Shown here in pieces: positions 17,729 through 25,984 of a stretch of DNA of 64,000 nt. How positions within the stretch are numbered: the first letter of the stretch is position 1; the number at the start of each line of letters is the position of its first letter. The position numbers and the translations under genes were made by a program. Source of the stretch: Bog-473 sp963725895 (GTDB lineage: Bacteria > Actinomycetota > Acidimicrobiia > Acidimicrobiales > RAAP-2); assembly GCA_963725895.1 (NCBI GenBank), contig CAVSAJ010000003.1, positions 806,001-870,000 of the forward strand. Reading direction: 5' to 3'. The notes under the pieces are model-generated. The model was not told the DNA's origin. It saw only the letters and a program-made list of their open reading frames with translations, and made no database searches.

Positions 17729-19036
17729 AACCCGGTGGCGCCGATCTGGAACTGGAGTCCTCCTCGCGGCCCTGGTGGTGGGTCGGCGGTCCTATGTTCC
17801 CACCGACCGAGCAAGTCCGGGACCGACCGCGAGATCGATGCCTTCCTCGACCTCCGGCTCAAGATCGAGTTGCCGGACGTGCCCGGGCTTGATCCGGATG
17901 CAACGAGCTACGATGTGTTCGGATTTCCTGAGTCCGAGGTGGCGGGGCTGGGGCCGACCTGGAAGACGTGGATCGCTTCGTGCATGGGACGGGCACGACC
18001 GACACCGGTGCGATGTCGCGACTGGTTGGAGGGCGGTGGCTTCAATGAGCTGTACCGAAAGCTGGAGCACGATCGCCTCCTGAGCGCTGCACTGCCGGTT
18101 ATCTATCCGCGCCGACAGCCATCGGTACTTGTCGAGTCTCGTGGACGCGGGATAACGGGCATCTTCGAAGAAGCGTCGAACCTTACGGATCCCCGCTGCA
18201 CGCACACTCACATGGTCGCGGCGACCGGTGTCGGCCTCCGGGTGTACGACGCGCCCCTCTACTGGATACCGGGGGTTTCGGCGGCGGCGTGTCTGACGTC
18301 CGAACCGCCTGATCCGGAACTCTTGGCCCGCATTCGGCTGCCCTTCCCTTCGGTTTTGGTCGGATTTGCCGAACCGGTGGCGATTACCGACCTTGAAGAC
18401 GATGGGGAGTACCTGGTGGTCGGCGGTCAGCGTCGCGAACGGACGGTGGAGAACGGTGGGCGATTCATCGAGGCGGTGTGGCTGACGTCGGGACTCGACG
18501 GTAGTGGACTCGGTCCGGTCGTCGTCTGGTTCCTGCAATACGGCACGGGGGTGGACGGGGCATCGACGGCCGCCAGCGTCGGGTTGTGGTCGCGCTCCGC
18601 ATTTCCAGCGGTGGTGCCAAACCTCGCGGCCCTGCTCTGCTGGGAAAAATGGGAGGAACCCTTGTCGGTCCCAGACGGTGTCGGAGACGAAGGCTCGAAG
18701 GAGTGGAGGAAGGCTCTGAAACGCTCCGCCGTCAAAAGAGCGGCGCAGCGCGGCGCATTGCATGCCGTCCGAGTGCTCTCGGTTCCTTCGCCGTCCAGGC
18801 ATCCAGGAGTTGGCCCTAGCCCGTCGAGCAGCCGGCGCGCTCCGATTGAGCATTGGCGTCGGGGCCATTGGACCAGCGTTCGAGTAGCGACCCGCGATGA
18901 CCAAGGAAGAATGGTTGGCCGTACCGACGGCGAGAAGGACGTGGACTGGCACTACGAGGGTCGCTGGGTCCGGCCCGTGCTCGTCAACCGGGGCGGGCGG
19001 TCCGACCAGGGGGCCAAGGTGTACCGGCTGGGATGA
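17729..19036 (+). CDS. Hypothetical protein with phage/plasmid-type C-terminal motif, divergent from the SMC operon
   Basis: Likely start GTG 17729 (MEPGGADLELESSSRPWWW). The main frame from about 17815 (EIDAFLDLRLKIELPDVPG) is one base shifted, so either a frameshift lies near 17815 or the start is elsewhere. The body of about 400 residues includes ACLTSEPPDPELLARIRLPF. The C-terminus has IEHWRRGHWTSVRV and YEGRWVRPVLVN, a motif seen in proteins carried by actinobacterial phages and plasmids. There is no membrane helix or catalytic signature. Position opposite the operon suggests a linked accessory factor; this is inference. Confidence 0.5.
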   Translation, partial: NPVAPIWNWSPPRGPGGGSAVLCSHRPSKSGTDREIDAFLDLRLKIELPDVPGLDPDATSYDVFGFPESEVAGLGPTWKTWIASCMGRARPTPVRCRDWLEGGGFNELYRKLEHDRLLSAALPVIYPRRQPSVLVESRGRGITGIFEEASNLTDPRCTHTHMVAATGVGLRVYDAPLYWIPGVSAAACLTSEPPDPELLARIRLPFPSVLVGFAEPVAITDLEDDGEYLVVGGQRRERTVENGGRFIEAVWLTSGLDGSGLGPVVVWFLQYGTGVDGASTAASVGLWSRSAFPAVVPNLAALLCWEKWEEPLSVPDGVGDEGSKEWRKALKRSAVKRAAQRGALHAVRVLSVPSPSRHPGVGPSPSSSRRAPIEHWRRGHWTSVRVATRDDQGRMVGRTDGEKDVDWHYEGRWVRPVLVNRGGRSDQGAKVYRLG

Positions 19037-19060
19037 CCGAGACATGTTGCAAGTCCTCGG

Positions 19061-19330
19061 TCAGGCGTAGCGATCTGGACCGGCCACGGCGGAGATGGCT
19101 CCGGAGCGACTGGCCACCAAAAGAGCGGCATATCTGATCGAGTCGTCATTGGCAGCGGCGTCAAGCTTCTCCTTCGAGATGTAGCCCGCCTCGTTGCAAA
19201 TGAGGATGCCGACGATGTACAGGAGCTTGGCGTCGTCGCCGAGGTCCATGAACCCTTCAGCATCATCACTCGCCAGAAACCGCTTCATATAGCGGACACC
19301 GCGGTCAATACGACCTTGGGATGGTCTCAA
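19061..19330 (-). CDS. Small hypothetical protein downstream of the HTH gene
   Basis: About 89 residues from a TTG at 19330 that overlaps the upstream TGA (TTGA). An ATG at 19288 (MKRFLASDDAEGFMDL) is a shorter alternative. The core, MDLGDDAKLLYIVGILICNE, then EAGYISKEKLDAAAN, is helical. Tight coupling to the HTH protein upstream suggests joint function. No family was recognised. Confidence 0.45.
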   Translation of the reverse strand: MRPSQGRIDRGVRYMKRFLASDDAEGFMDLGDDAKLLYIVGILICNEAGYISKEKLDAAANDDSIRYAALLVASRSGAISAVAGPDRYA

Positions 19331-20193
19331 CTGGCGTCTCCCTCCGTCGGCGTGCTGCTCATCAGCAGGCGCTCGCCCGGTTGAGCCCCTCTGCGTCCGG
19401 TAGCCCCCGGCGACAGGTAGCCACGGACCCGGCAAGCGTGGATCCAGTCACGGACGGTTTCCTCCGGTCGGTCGAACTTCGCCGCAAGGCGACGCGTCAG
19501 CCCCCGACCTCGCTTGGCTTCCTCCAGGTATGCCAGAGCAACCTCCTCGAGGAGTTCGTCATCCAGGGGCGGGCGACCCCGTCGTTGGGCGGGAACCGCG
19601 GCAGTCCGTTCGAGCGCTGCCCTCACGTCCACGGGTAGGTCGGCAGCAAAGACGGTTCTAACGCCGCTGACGCCGACAGTTGCCAGTCCGCGTTCGCGCC
19701 ACTCGTCGTCAGCCATGGCTTGATGTGCCCAGGCGACGATGCGGCCGATCGGGATGGCACGGAGCAGCGCACCAGTGATGCCGCTAAAGGTCGGACGGCC
19801 ATCTTCGCCACGAGCGGAGACGTCCCAGGTTTCGTCGCCCTTCGCCCGCCACTCGCCATTGGCACCGACGAAGTCGCCATAGTCGTTGAAGTAGCCCCAT
19901 TGAGCTCGAAAGAGTTCCAGTTCTCCGACGGTGAGACCCGTCACCGACCGGAGCAACACTCCGCAGACGGTGACCGGCAGGTGCGGATCGGAATAGACAA
20001 AGTCGCAGACGTAACCCTCCCCGCGTGGCTGCTCCTTGACGTACAGCTCCAACGAGGCACCGGCAGCACCAGGATCTTCCGGGTCGTCAACCACGGTGAG
20101 GACGGCGTCTGCGGCAAGACCCATGATCTGATCGATCCGGCTTCGATACAGACGTCGCTGGCTGCGGCGTCGGGGGGCGGTTGTCTTGACCAT
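19327..20193 (-). CDS. Probable DNA-binding protein with C-terminal helix-turn-helix
   Basis: 288 residues starting with a basic MVKTTAPRRRSQRRLYRSR. The N-terminal two-thirds are mixed alpha/beta with no motif I can name. The C-terminal part has RRGRPPLDDELLEEVALAYL followed by RRLAAKFDRPEETVRDWIHA, a helix-turn-helix of the type found in actinobacterial mobile-element and phage-related proteins that pick up a GRPP-linked HTH. It may control its neighbours or replicate/maintain an element. The long upstream region (20194-20469) would hold its promoter. Confidence 0.55.
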   Translation of the reverse strand: MVKTTAPRRRSQRRLYRSRIDQIMGLAADAVLTVVDDPEDPGAAGASLELYVKEQPRGEGYVCDFVYSDPHLPVTVCGVLLRSVTGLTVGELELFRAQWGYFNDYGDFVGANGEWRAKGDETWDVSARGEDGRPTFSGITGALLRAIPIGRIVAWAHQAMADDEWRERGLATVGVSGVRTVFAADLPVDVRAALERTAAVPAQRRGRPPLDDELLEEVALAYLEEAKRGRGLTRRLAAKFDRPEETVRDWIHACRVRGYLSPGATGRRGAQPGERLLMSSTPTEGDAS

Positions 20194-20469
20194 CGCACCC
20201 GAGTGTGCCGGACCGCCCGTGATTTAGCAACAGTTGGCAAAGCGTGCTGGATTACTCGTACGGTTTGTTCCCCGGCCACTACTCGACTGCAGATTCGACC
20301 GGTCGGTGAGTCGGAGGCGCCGGTCTGGAGCCTTCCGACCTGCGTCGGTCAACGGTAGAGGTGCGACCTAGCGATCTCCGGCTCCACGCCGAACGACAGT
20401 ATTTGGCGGCAGCAGCGGGACCGGCGGGCCGTCGACTTGGGCAAACGGTTTCGCCTTATGACACCTCAA
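20194..20469. other. Intergenic, upstream of the HTH gene
   Basis: About 276 bases without a supported gene. It should contain the promoter for the minus-strand gene starting at 20193. No convincing operator repeat or RNA gene is seen. Confidence 0.4.
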
Positions 20470-20553
20470 GACCACCAAAAGCCCAGGTCAGAGGGCTGAA
20501 GTGGATCCCCCCAAAGATCAGATTCTCCGAGGTGTCTTTATGTGTCTTTACGG
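20470..20553 (+). repeat. Partial att-like repeat (copy 0): tail plus arm repeats
   Basis: AAAAGCCCAGGTCAGAGG and GTGGATCCCCCC at 20477-20512 match the tail that follows the tRNA-like 3' end in the copies at 25903-25941 and 52421-52459. After it, GTGTCTTTATGTGTCTTTAC (20532-20551) is a tandem pair identical in type to the one at 25737-25756. The tRNA-like part itself is missing or diverged. It is read as the left boundary of the 20.5-25.9 kb island. Confidence 0.6.
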
Positions 20554-20579
20554 GGCAGTGAGGAAAGCGCTGATGAGCG

Positions 20580-21296
20580 CTACGTGAGTCGCTTTTGAGG
20601 TCGAAGATGCGCGTCGGCCGCACTCCGTCGGTGGCTCGGTCCTGGTTGCTCGGAGCCGACGTCCATGTTTGGGTGAGGTGGGCCGGAGTGCGCGCGGGCA
20701 TCGATGTCGCTGAACTCGTTCAACAGGGTTGGTGAACTGATCTTTTCAGGAGCCCTCCAGGGGGCGGTGGGGGGCACTTTCTCGATCGGCGCCGTGAAGT
20801 GAGCACGCAATCGTTGGAAACCCTTGAGGTCGGAACGATAGGACACCACATCCCAGAGATCGTCAGAGAGCGCCGCCAGATAGTGGCCCGCCCTGGTTGA
20901 TCGTTTCGGAAGGTCCGACGTGATGAGAATGATCGGGAGGGCTTGGCGTCGAGCAAGCTGCATCGCCATGAAGCCAGCCTTCTCGACCGTGTCCGTGCGA
21001 CGAAGTGCACTCCGATCCTGTTCGTCGGGCGTTCCCCGAGCCAGGACGAGGAACGGCCGACCATTGCTTCCCGATACTTGGGCATCGACAGGAAATCCTT
21101 CGATCCGGAAATTGACCTTTTCGATTGTGGCCCCCGCCTCCTTCAGCCGGGCGATTGCCATGGCTTTGAAGTCGGCTCCTGCCCGAGGCGCGCGCGACTG
21201 GAAGTTCGCGCGCCGTCGGAGATCCGGCTCCTCGAACGGCTCCTGCCCGGCCCCATTGGGGACCTCAAACAGCCCGTCGAACCCGGAGTTCTTCAT
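20580..21296 (-). CDS. Restriction-endonuclease-like protein (tentative), last gene of a three-gene operon
   Basis: 238 residues from the ATG at 21296. The core (about 45-160) runs ADFKAMAIARLKEAGATIEK, EGFPVDAQVSG, RPFLVLARGTPDEQDRSALR, RRTDTVEKAGFMAMQL and LPIILITSDLP. The helix-strand-strand order with Asp in VDAQ resembles the PD-(D/E)xK nuclease core. The usual E-x-K is replaced by L-A-R, so activity is uncertain. The C-terminal 60 residues are low complexity. Its start overlaps the preceding gene's end by about 32 bases. A nuclease role is inference from fold pattern and from the nearby SMC defence operon. Confidence 0.45.
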   Translation of the reverse strand: MKNSGFDGLFEVPNGAGQEPFEEPDLRRRANFQSRAPRAGADFKAMAIARLKEAGATIEKVNFRIEGFPVDAQVSGSNGRPFLVLARGTPDEQDRSALRRTDTVEKAGFMAMQLARRQALPIILITSDLPKRSTRAGHYLAALSDDLWDVVSYRSDLKGFQRLRAHFTAPIEKVPPTAPWRAPEKISSPTLLNEFSDIDARAHSGPPHPNMDVGSEQPGPSHRRSAADAHLRPQKRLT

Positions 21297-22029
21297 TGGG
21301 ATCACCCGGGAACGGGGACAAACCGAGCAGCTTGCGGCGTTCGGGGAGTTGGTCGATCACGAGGTGACTACCGGGTGATTCGAGGAGTCGATAGAGCTGA
21401 GATCGAGTAGGCACCGTCGAGACGCTCTCTGCGTCGGTGACCACGAGGTACCGGGCCGAGAGATCACAACTTCGTACCGCGGTGGCGATCGCCTCGATGT
21501 CGGTTGTCATCCGGTTGATGGCATGAAGCCAATGGGCTCGGACAATCTCATCCGCGCCGTAGGAGCGCTCGTGTCCTCGACGCCCAGCGGGAACGATCCA
21601 CCCACGCTGGACCCAATCATCGAACTGGTTATACGTGACCTGTGCCGCTTCGGCGGCTTCAGGCTGAGAGCGCAGAGGGGCAGAGCGTGAAGCCTCAAGT
21701 GCTTCTTGCCACTGCCCCTCCTCCAGTTCCTCGAGGCTGCTCTCGATAAGTAGCGCTGCCACCTGTGCTGGACCAACGCGACGGCCCGTCACGCCGATCT
21801 CGCTGGCAAGGTCCTGGAGTCGCGTCCAGTTGTCCTCTTTAAATGGCACAAGTCGGGTGACCGTCCAGGCGGGATCCGTAGGTCGCCCACCGCGCGAACG
21901 TAGACGCTGGTTGAACTCCTCACGCAGTGCAAGCAGATCGAGGGGACCCCCAATCGTCTTGGGTCCAACTTCGACGACTCGCGATGCGCCAAGGGCTTCA
22001 GCGATCCTCGATTTGTCTTCTTTCTTCAT
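21265..22029 (-). CDS. MerR-like HTH protein of the three-gene operon
   Basis: 254 residues; the ATG at 22029 overlaps the upstream stop (ATGA). Residues about 130-180 (TYNQFDDWVQRGWIVPAGRR through SYGADEIVRAHWLHAIN) match the winged-helix DNA-binding pattern of MerR proteins: helix-turn-helix, a wing ending in R-x-Y, then the I/V-x-R helix. It is placed centrally rather than at the N-terminus. The N-terminal part (KSRIAEALGASRVVEVGPKT) and the C-terminal part (ARYLVVTDAESVSTV) are of unknown fold. It may target the operon or act as a DNA-recognition subunit. Confidence 0.55.
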   Translation of the reverse strand: MKKEDKSRIAEALGASRVVEVGPKTIGGPLDLLALREEFNQRLRSRGGRPTDPAWTVTRLVPFKEDNWTRLQDLASEIGVTGRRVGPAQVAALLIESSLEELEEGQWQEALEASRSAPLRSQPEAAEAAQVTYNQFDDWVQRGWIVPAGRRGHERSYGADEIVRAHWLHAINRMTTDIEAIATAVRSCDLSARYLVVTDAESVSTVPTRSQLYRLLESPGSHLVIDQLPERRKLLGLSPFPGDPNEELRVRRAV

Positions 22030-22433
22030 CCCTCACCCTCGTCGCTGTAGTCGATGATTCCGAAATAGGTGCCGTCGATGACGATGCCGACCTCACCTTG
22101 ATCTGCCTCTCGTCCCATTCGACATAGGAACGCCCGCAGGCGTTTCAGAACCTCGTGGTCGCCAAGAGCCTCCCCGGTCACGTACGACGTCACCATCTGG
22201 GTGTCGTCGTACACCAGCTCGCCGCCACGCTGATCATCCCGCCAGACCCCCCGCCCGGGCGGGAAGGCCGTTGCCCCTCGGAACAGGTTCCCGAAGGTCG
22301 CGAGTGCCTGTTCAGTCCAGTAAGCCTGATCGATCGGTTCTCCGTGACGATCGACGCTCGGAACAAACAGAGTCACCTGCTCCACGCCTGCCGGGGGCCC
22401 AGCTCCGAGGGCCTCATGCAGCGTTTCGCTCAT
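22026..22433 (-). CDS. Conserved hypothetical protein, first gene of the three-gene operon
   Basis: 135 residues. The order VEQVTLFVPSVDRHGEPIDQ, then QALATFGNLFRGATAFPPG and GVWRDDQRGGELVYDDTQMV, matches a small conserved protein family that I recall from bacterial accessory regions but cannot name. The C-terminus VGIVIDGTYFGIIDY is a beta hairpin. Its stop overlaps the next ATG. As the promoter-proximal gene it is followed by a MerR-like protein and a nuclease-like protein. Confidence 0.55.
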   Translation of the reverse strand: MSETLHEALGAGPPAGVEQVTLFVPSVDRHGEPIDQAYWTEQALATFGNLFRGATAFPPGRGVWRDDQRGGELVYDDTQMVTSYVTGEALGDHEVLKRLRAFLCRMGREADQGEVGIVIDGTYFGIIDYSDEGEG

Positions 22434-22613
22434 GGGAACTTTCTATATCGAAAGAGGGCCTCTGTCAACGGGGGCCAGGACGAAGCGACGGAGTGCTCGC
22501 GACAGTTAGCACCTAGGGGAAGTCCGGCCCCATGAGGGTGGCATTTACCCGGCCGATTAGGACACCTCGGTGGCAGCGACGAGGGTTGTAACCCCGGCCG
22601 GAAGGGGTCAACT

Positions 22614-23453
22614 TCAGCTCATGCGCTGCGCATCATCCGGCCCTGTCCGAGTCGCCGTAATCACGAGAGCGGTGTAGTTGATGGTGATGCTGCCCCCCGC
22701 AGCGTCAACCACGCGTCCGATGCCACTCAGCAACTCATTCAGTTTCTCCGGCGGGATCTGACTGTGGCCTCCGAACGTGGGAACAGTTTCGAGCCACTCA
22801 TCCCTCGTGTACTTCCGCTCCCAGTCGAACTCCCACCGCTCGGGATCGCTGAATACACCGATCTGATTGATGCCCTCGACGGCCTTGTCGGACAACGGTG
22901 CATAGGACGCCTTGCCGCCGGTAGACGCATTTTGGAAGAACGGAAACTCGGGCAGCACTCGCGTGTAGACGGCAGAAAGCCCCTTGGCGAACTCAGGAGA
23001 ATAAGACATGACGTTCCAAAAGAGGGCAATACGACCACCAGGGCGGAGACTCTCCGCTGCTTTGGATGCGCCCAGAACGGGGTCGACCCAATGCCACGTC
23101 TGTCCAGCGATGATCAGGTCAAACGAGCGACCCGCACGTTCCCACTCCTCGAACTTCGCGATTTCTACTTCGAGACCGCTCCGGCGGGCGAACTCGGCCA
23201 TCCGCTCGTCCGGTTCAACGCCGAGGACCTGGCGTCCAGCCTGCTGGAACGGTCGAGCGGCGATGCCGGTGCCGATACCCACGTCGAGGACATCACATCC
23301 GGGACTCGCAGCGAGAATCGCGTCGACCATGGCTATTGGATACGACGGGCGCGTCCGCTCGTAGCGCTCGGCCTCGGCCCCGAAGGACTCGGCGAACCCT
23401 CTCGCTTGATGAGCCTCACGAGGCACCGGCTGGGACGACAGCCCTCTGGACAT
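22614..23453 (-). CDS. Class I SAM-dependent methyltransferase
   Basis: 279 residues from the ATG at 23453 (MSRGLSSQP); an open stretch upstream to 23666 looks non-coding. Motif I is DVLDVGIGTGIAARPF, the acidic end of strand 2 is LGVEPDE, and DLIIAGQTWHWVDP is motif II/post-I. This is the Methyltransf_11 pattern, with AESLRPGGRIALFWN as motif III. The substrate is unknown. It lies between the putative defence operon and the patatin gene and has its own upstream spacer, so it may be monocistronic. Confidence 0.75.
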   Translation of the reverse strand: MSRGLSSQPVPREAHQARGFAESFGAEAERYERTRPSYPIAMVDAILAASPGCDVLDVGIGTGIAARPFQQAGRQVLGVEPDERMAEFARRSGLEVEIAKFEEWERAGRSFDLIIAGQTWHWVDPVLGASKAAESLRPGGRIALFWNVMSYSPEFAKGLSAVYTRVLPEFPFFQNASTGGKASYAPLSDKAVEGINQIGVFSDPERWEFDWERKYTRDEWLETVPTFGGHSQIPPEKLNELLSGIGRVVDAAGGSITINYTALVITATRTGPDDAQRMS

Positions 23454-23696
23454 GGCCAAAATTCTAAGGGATCTCGCAACCAACCTGGTAGCCCGAAAGT
23501 GCAAACCAGGGCGGCATCGCGGGGTGCCCTGATCGGGCCGACTGTGGGCGGTCAACACCTGCAAGCGGGTCGGGGCCTCGGGTGGTCCCGGGTCCGTCCA
23601 ATCAAAGCAGTCCAGGATCAAAAGATGGCGACCCCGAGCCGTCGGGGGCCGTCCCAGCATGGACACGTCCGTGCTCGGCGGATGCCCGGTGCCTTC

Positions 23697-24579
23697 TCAG
23701 ATATCCCAGGCGGCCTGGATTGCTGCGGTATCGACGACCGCTTGGCGCTTGCCGATCTTGAGAGCCTGAATGACGAGGTCTGGGTCCATCATGTTCGTCG
23801 GAGTCCCGATCTCGCTGAAATCGGGTTCGACCGCCACCAATTGTCTGGTTTCGCGCAATGGTGCCAGTTCAGCGTCTGGGGTCACGGAGGCGGCCAGCGC
23901 ACCACCCCCGCCGGTGCCCTTGGATCCAAGGGTATGGCAGGAGAGGACCACTAGAACGTCGGTCGGCGCCGCCGCCGCCGCATTCAAGTGACTGAGGAGA
24001 CCTCCGTCCATGTAGCGGTGGCCTTTGATGGTGACGCTGGGGAACAGCACCGGTACGGCGCAACTGGAGGCGACCGCGTGCAGCAACGGCACGCCGGATC
24101 CTTGGCCCCACACGACGAGATCGCCGGTGTCGGTGTCGATCGCAGTGCATCGAAAGCCTGCAGGCCACGTGGTGCCGTCGAGTGTGCTGAACAGGCCGAG
24201 GTAGATGTCTTCGGCGAGTGTGCTCGCCTCCTTGGCTGAGCGGCCGATCGCCCGTAACGCTCGCCGCGGATCGGACTCGAGGGTTCGCCTGGCGTATTGC
24301 GCTCAGGAAGGCTTCATCGCCCGCCGCCAGGCTTTCGGGGTCGATGCTCTGTCCGAGTGACCCCAGGCTGATGAGTGCATCGGTGACCTCACGGCGGCCG
24401 GCCAGAAGCGCCCCGACGAGGGCACCTGCGGACGTTCCCACGATTGCGTTGGCTCTCGCCAGGTCGACACCGACCTCGAGCAGTCCTCTGAGCAGGCCGG
24501 TCTGCCAGCCGACACCGACAGCGCCGCCGCCTCCAAGGACGAGTGCACGTGTTGGTGCGCCGTTTCGCGGAGAAGTCAT
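23697..24579 (-). pseudogene. Patatin-like phospholipase, one frameshift
   Basis: Start ATG 24579 (MTSPRNGAPTRALVLGGGG) with AAAGGA upstream. The oxyanion loop GGGGAVG, nucleophile elbow GTSAG (Ser) and, after the break, the catalytic-dyad motif DGGLLSHLN are all present. The frame switches near 24278-24281: upstream it reads IRQANPRVRS, while the true continuation is SDPRRALRAIGRSAKEAS, leading to the C-terminal part ending at 23697. The repaired product is about 293 residues, typical for bacterial patatins. It is divergent from a TetR gene with a palindrome between them, suggesting control by that repressor. Confidence 0.7.
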
Positions 24580-24648
24580 TGCGGTTCCTTTCACGGCTCA
24601 ACAACGCAACGGTGTTGCCTGCCTTGGCAGTCGAGGTGTTGCGAGTCG

Positions 24649-24664
24649 CTCAACGAATGTTGAG
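24649..24664. promoter_or_regulatory. Perfect inverted repeat, probable TetR operator
   Basis: CTCAACGAATGTTGAG is a 6-4-6 perfect palindrome in the 135-base gap between the divergent patatin (minus) and TetR (plus) genes. A further half-site-like GCTCAACACG lies at about 24690, near the TetR start. Placement and symmetry fit autoregulated TetR control of both genes. Confidence 0.6.
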
Positions 24665-24714
24665 TCAACTGTAGCCCACAGGAACACTTTGCTCAACACG
24701 CGTAGAGTGAACCA

Positions 24715-25287
24715 ATGACCCAGGGCACCGCTGACCCCCAGCCCATGACGAGCCGGGCAGCCCGTCGCGCGGCAACACAGGCCCGGATCCTCGATGCGGC
24801 GCGACAGGAGTTCGGCGACCGAGGGTTCGAGGCGACGACGGTGCGGGGCGTTGCCCGCCGGGCCGGGGTCGACCCGTCCCTGGTCCTGCAGCATTACGGG
24901 TCCAAGTCGGCGCTGTTCACCGCTGCAATCCAACTCCCGCCCGGCGAGCCGGAAGAAGCCGCAGATCATCTGGCTGACGTCCTCAAGGTGCGCGCCGCCG
25001 CATTGCCCCCCGAGATGCGAGCGCTGGTCCGGTCCATGTTGACCGTGCCGGAGGCTTCCGGAGCCGTCCGGCTCCATCTCGACGAGCGAATCGGCAATCT
25101 GGCTGCAGGTATCGGCGGCCCGGACGCCGAGCTGCGAGCCGCCATCGTCGTGAGCAGTGTTCTTGGCCTCACGGTGGCTCGCCACTTCCTCCAACTGCGC
25201 GCGGTGTCGAGCACTTCTGACGACGACCTCGTCCGGGTGGCCAGCCAAATCCTCACCGCAGCCCTGCAACCGCAGCGTTCCGACTGA
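24715..25287 (+). CDS. TetR-family transcriptional regulator
   Basis: 190 residues. The N-terminal HTH is canonical: RILDAARQEFGDRGFEATTV, then RGVARRAGVDPSLVLQHYGS and KSALFTAAI. The C-terminal ligand domain includes LRAAIVVSSVLGLTVARHFL, common in actinobacterial TetR proteins of the TetR_C-type with Ala-rich helices. It is divergent from the patatin gene and likely binds the palindrome at 24649-24664 to repress both promoters until a small hydrophobic ligand is present. It appears intact. Confidence 0.85.
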   Translation: MTQGTADPQPMTSRAARRAATQARILDAARQEFGDRGFEATTVRGVARRAGVDPSLVLQHYGSKSALFTAAIQLPPGEPEEAADHLADVLKVRAAALPPEMRALVRSMLTVPEASGAVRLHLDERIGNLAAGIGGPDAELRAAIVVSSVLGLTVARHFLQLRAVSSTSDDDLVRVASQILTAALQPQRSD

Positions 25288-25413
25288 GACACACCGCAGG
25301 TGCACTGCTTCATCGGGTGCTGTAGCTGAACGAGTGCACACTGGCAAAAGAGGTGACTGAGATAGTCCGACACAGGCGGGCGACCGGAGCTAGGGAAGAG
25401 GGTTGGAAAGATC

Positions 25414-25530
25414 GTGACGATTGCCTACTGGATCATCGCCGTCCTTCTCGGAGTCATCTCTGCGTTTGGAGGAGTGAAGAAACTCGTGCAGTCGCGAGAC
25501 CAGCTTCGGCCGAAGATGGGCTGGGTCGAC
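25414..25530 (+). pseudogene. DoxX-like membrane protein, N-terminal fragment
   Basis: A GTG start with GGAAAG upstream gives MTIAYWIIAVLLGVISAFGG then VKKLVQSRDQLRPKMGWVD, the first helix and following loop of DoxX-like (DoxX_2) proteins. Family similarity stops abruptly at about residue 39. The frame stays open to 25704 but with unrelated sequence, and the three remaining helices are absent. The break lies about 200 bases before an att-like repeat, so it looks cut by island rearrangement. Confidence 0.55.
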
Positions 25531-25736
25531 AGTTGCAAGCACCTGGTCCAAGCGGGTGACTTGGTGGGCGTGATCCGACAGGTCGTTGTCGACTGGCTGG
25601 TGGCGAACAGAACGTCGGCGTTCCGTCGTCTGCCCGGCAACAAGCGCTGCCGCGTCAGGGCCGAAGATGTCCTGTCGCTCGCCGAGGAACGTGATCATCG
25701 TTAACAAGAAGGGCGCCGTTGGCGGCGCATTCGGGC

Positions 25737-25984
25737 GTGTCTTTACGTGTCTTTACCGTGAAGGAAGGAGAGGGATCGTGAGGGAACCTGAGGGGATCGA
25801 AACGCCACCACCAGGAAAGTCCTCGGAAAGGACCTGGTCAAAACGCCGAGAGCCAGGCATTCGCAATGTAGAGGCCGAGGGTTCGAGTCCCTTCACCTCC
25901 ACCGAAAGGCCCAGGTCAGAGGCCCAAAGTGGGATCCCCCAGAATTTTCATTTGGGTCGACATGACCTTACGTGACCTTATCGG
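25737..25984 (+). repeat. att-like direct repeat (copy 1) ending in a tRNA/tmRNA 3' end
   Basis: In order it holds: arm pair GTGTCTTTACGTGTCTTTAC (25737-25756); a conserved segment from GAGGGATCGTGAGGGAACCT with a stem-loop (ACCAG 25810-25814 with CTGGT 25834-25838, inner GTCC/GGAC); and a 43-base core (25860-25902) ending in GAGGGTTCGAGTCCCTT plus CACCTCCAC, a T-arm and acceptor strand. A 39-base tail follows (25903-25941), then a different arm pair TGACCTTACGTGACCTTATC (25963-25982). The core is identical to copy 2. AATGTAGA before the T-arm resembles tmRNA 3' ends, so an ssrA fragment is my first guess and a tRNA the second. No matching 5' acceptor is in view. Confidence 0.7.

Noticed and set aside
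17792..19045. Long minus-strand frame (417 codons) opposite the gene at 17729-19036
   Set aside because: The plus strand carries the recognisable C-terminal motif; the minus frame has none and is His/Arg/Pro-rich.
20580..25700. Integrase or transposase gene for the islands
   Set aside because: No tyrosine or serine recombinase motif was seen in any frame here or elsewhere in the window.
25390..25707. Minus-strand open frame overlapping the DoxX-like fragment
   Set aside because: No domain or start signal; the plus strand has the recognisable DoxX N-terminus.
25860..25902. A complete tRNA gene at the att-like repeat
   Set aside because: Only T-arm and 3' acceptor are present; no 5' acceptor, D-arm or anticodon arm pairs upstream.
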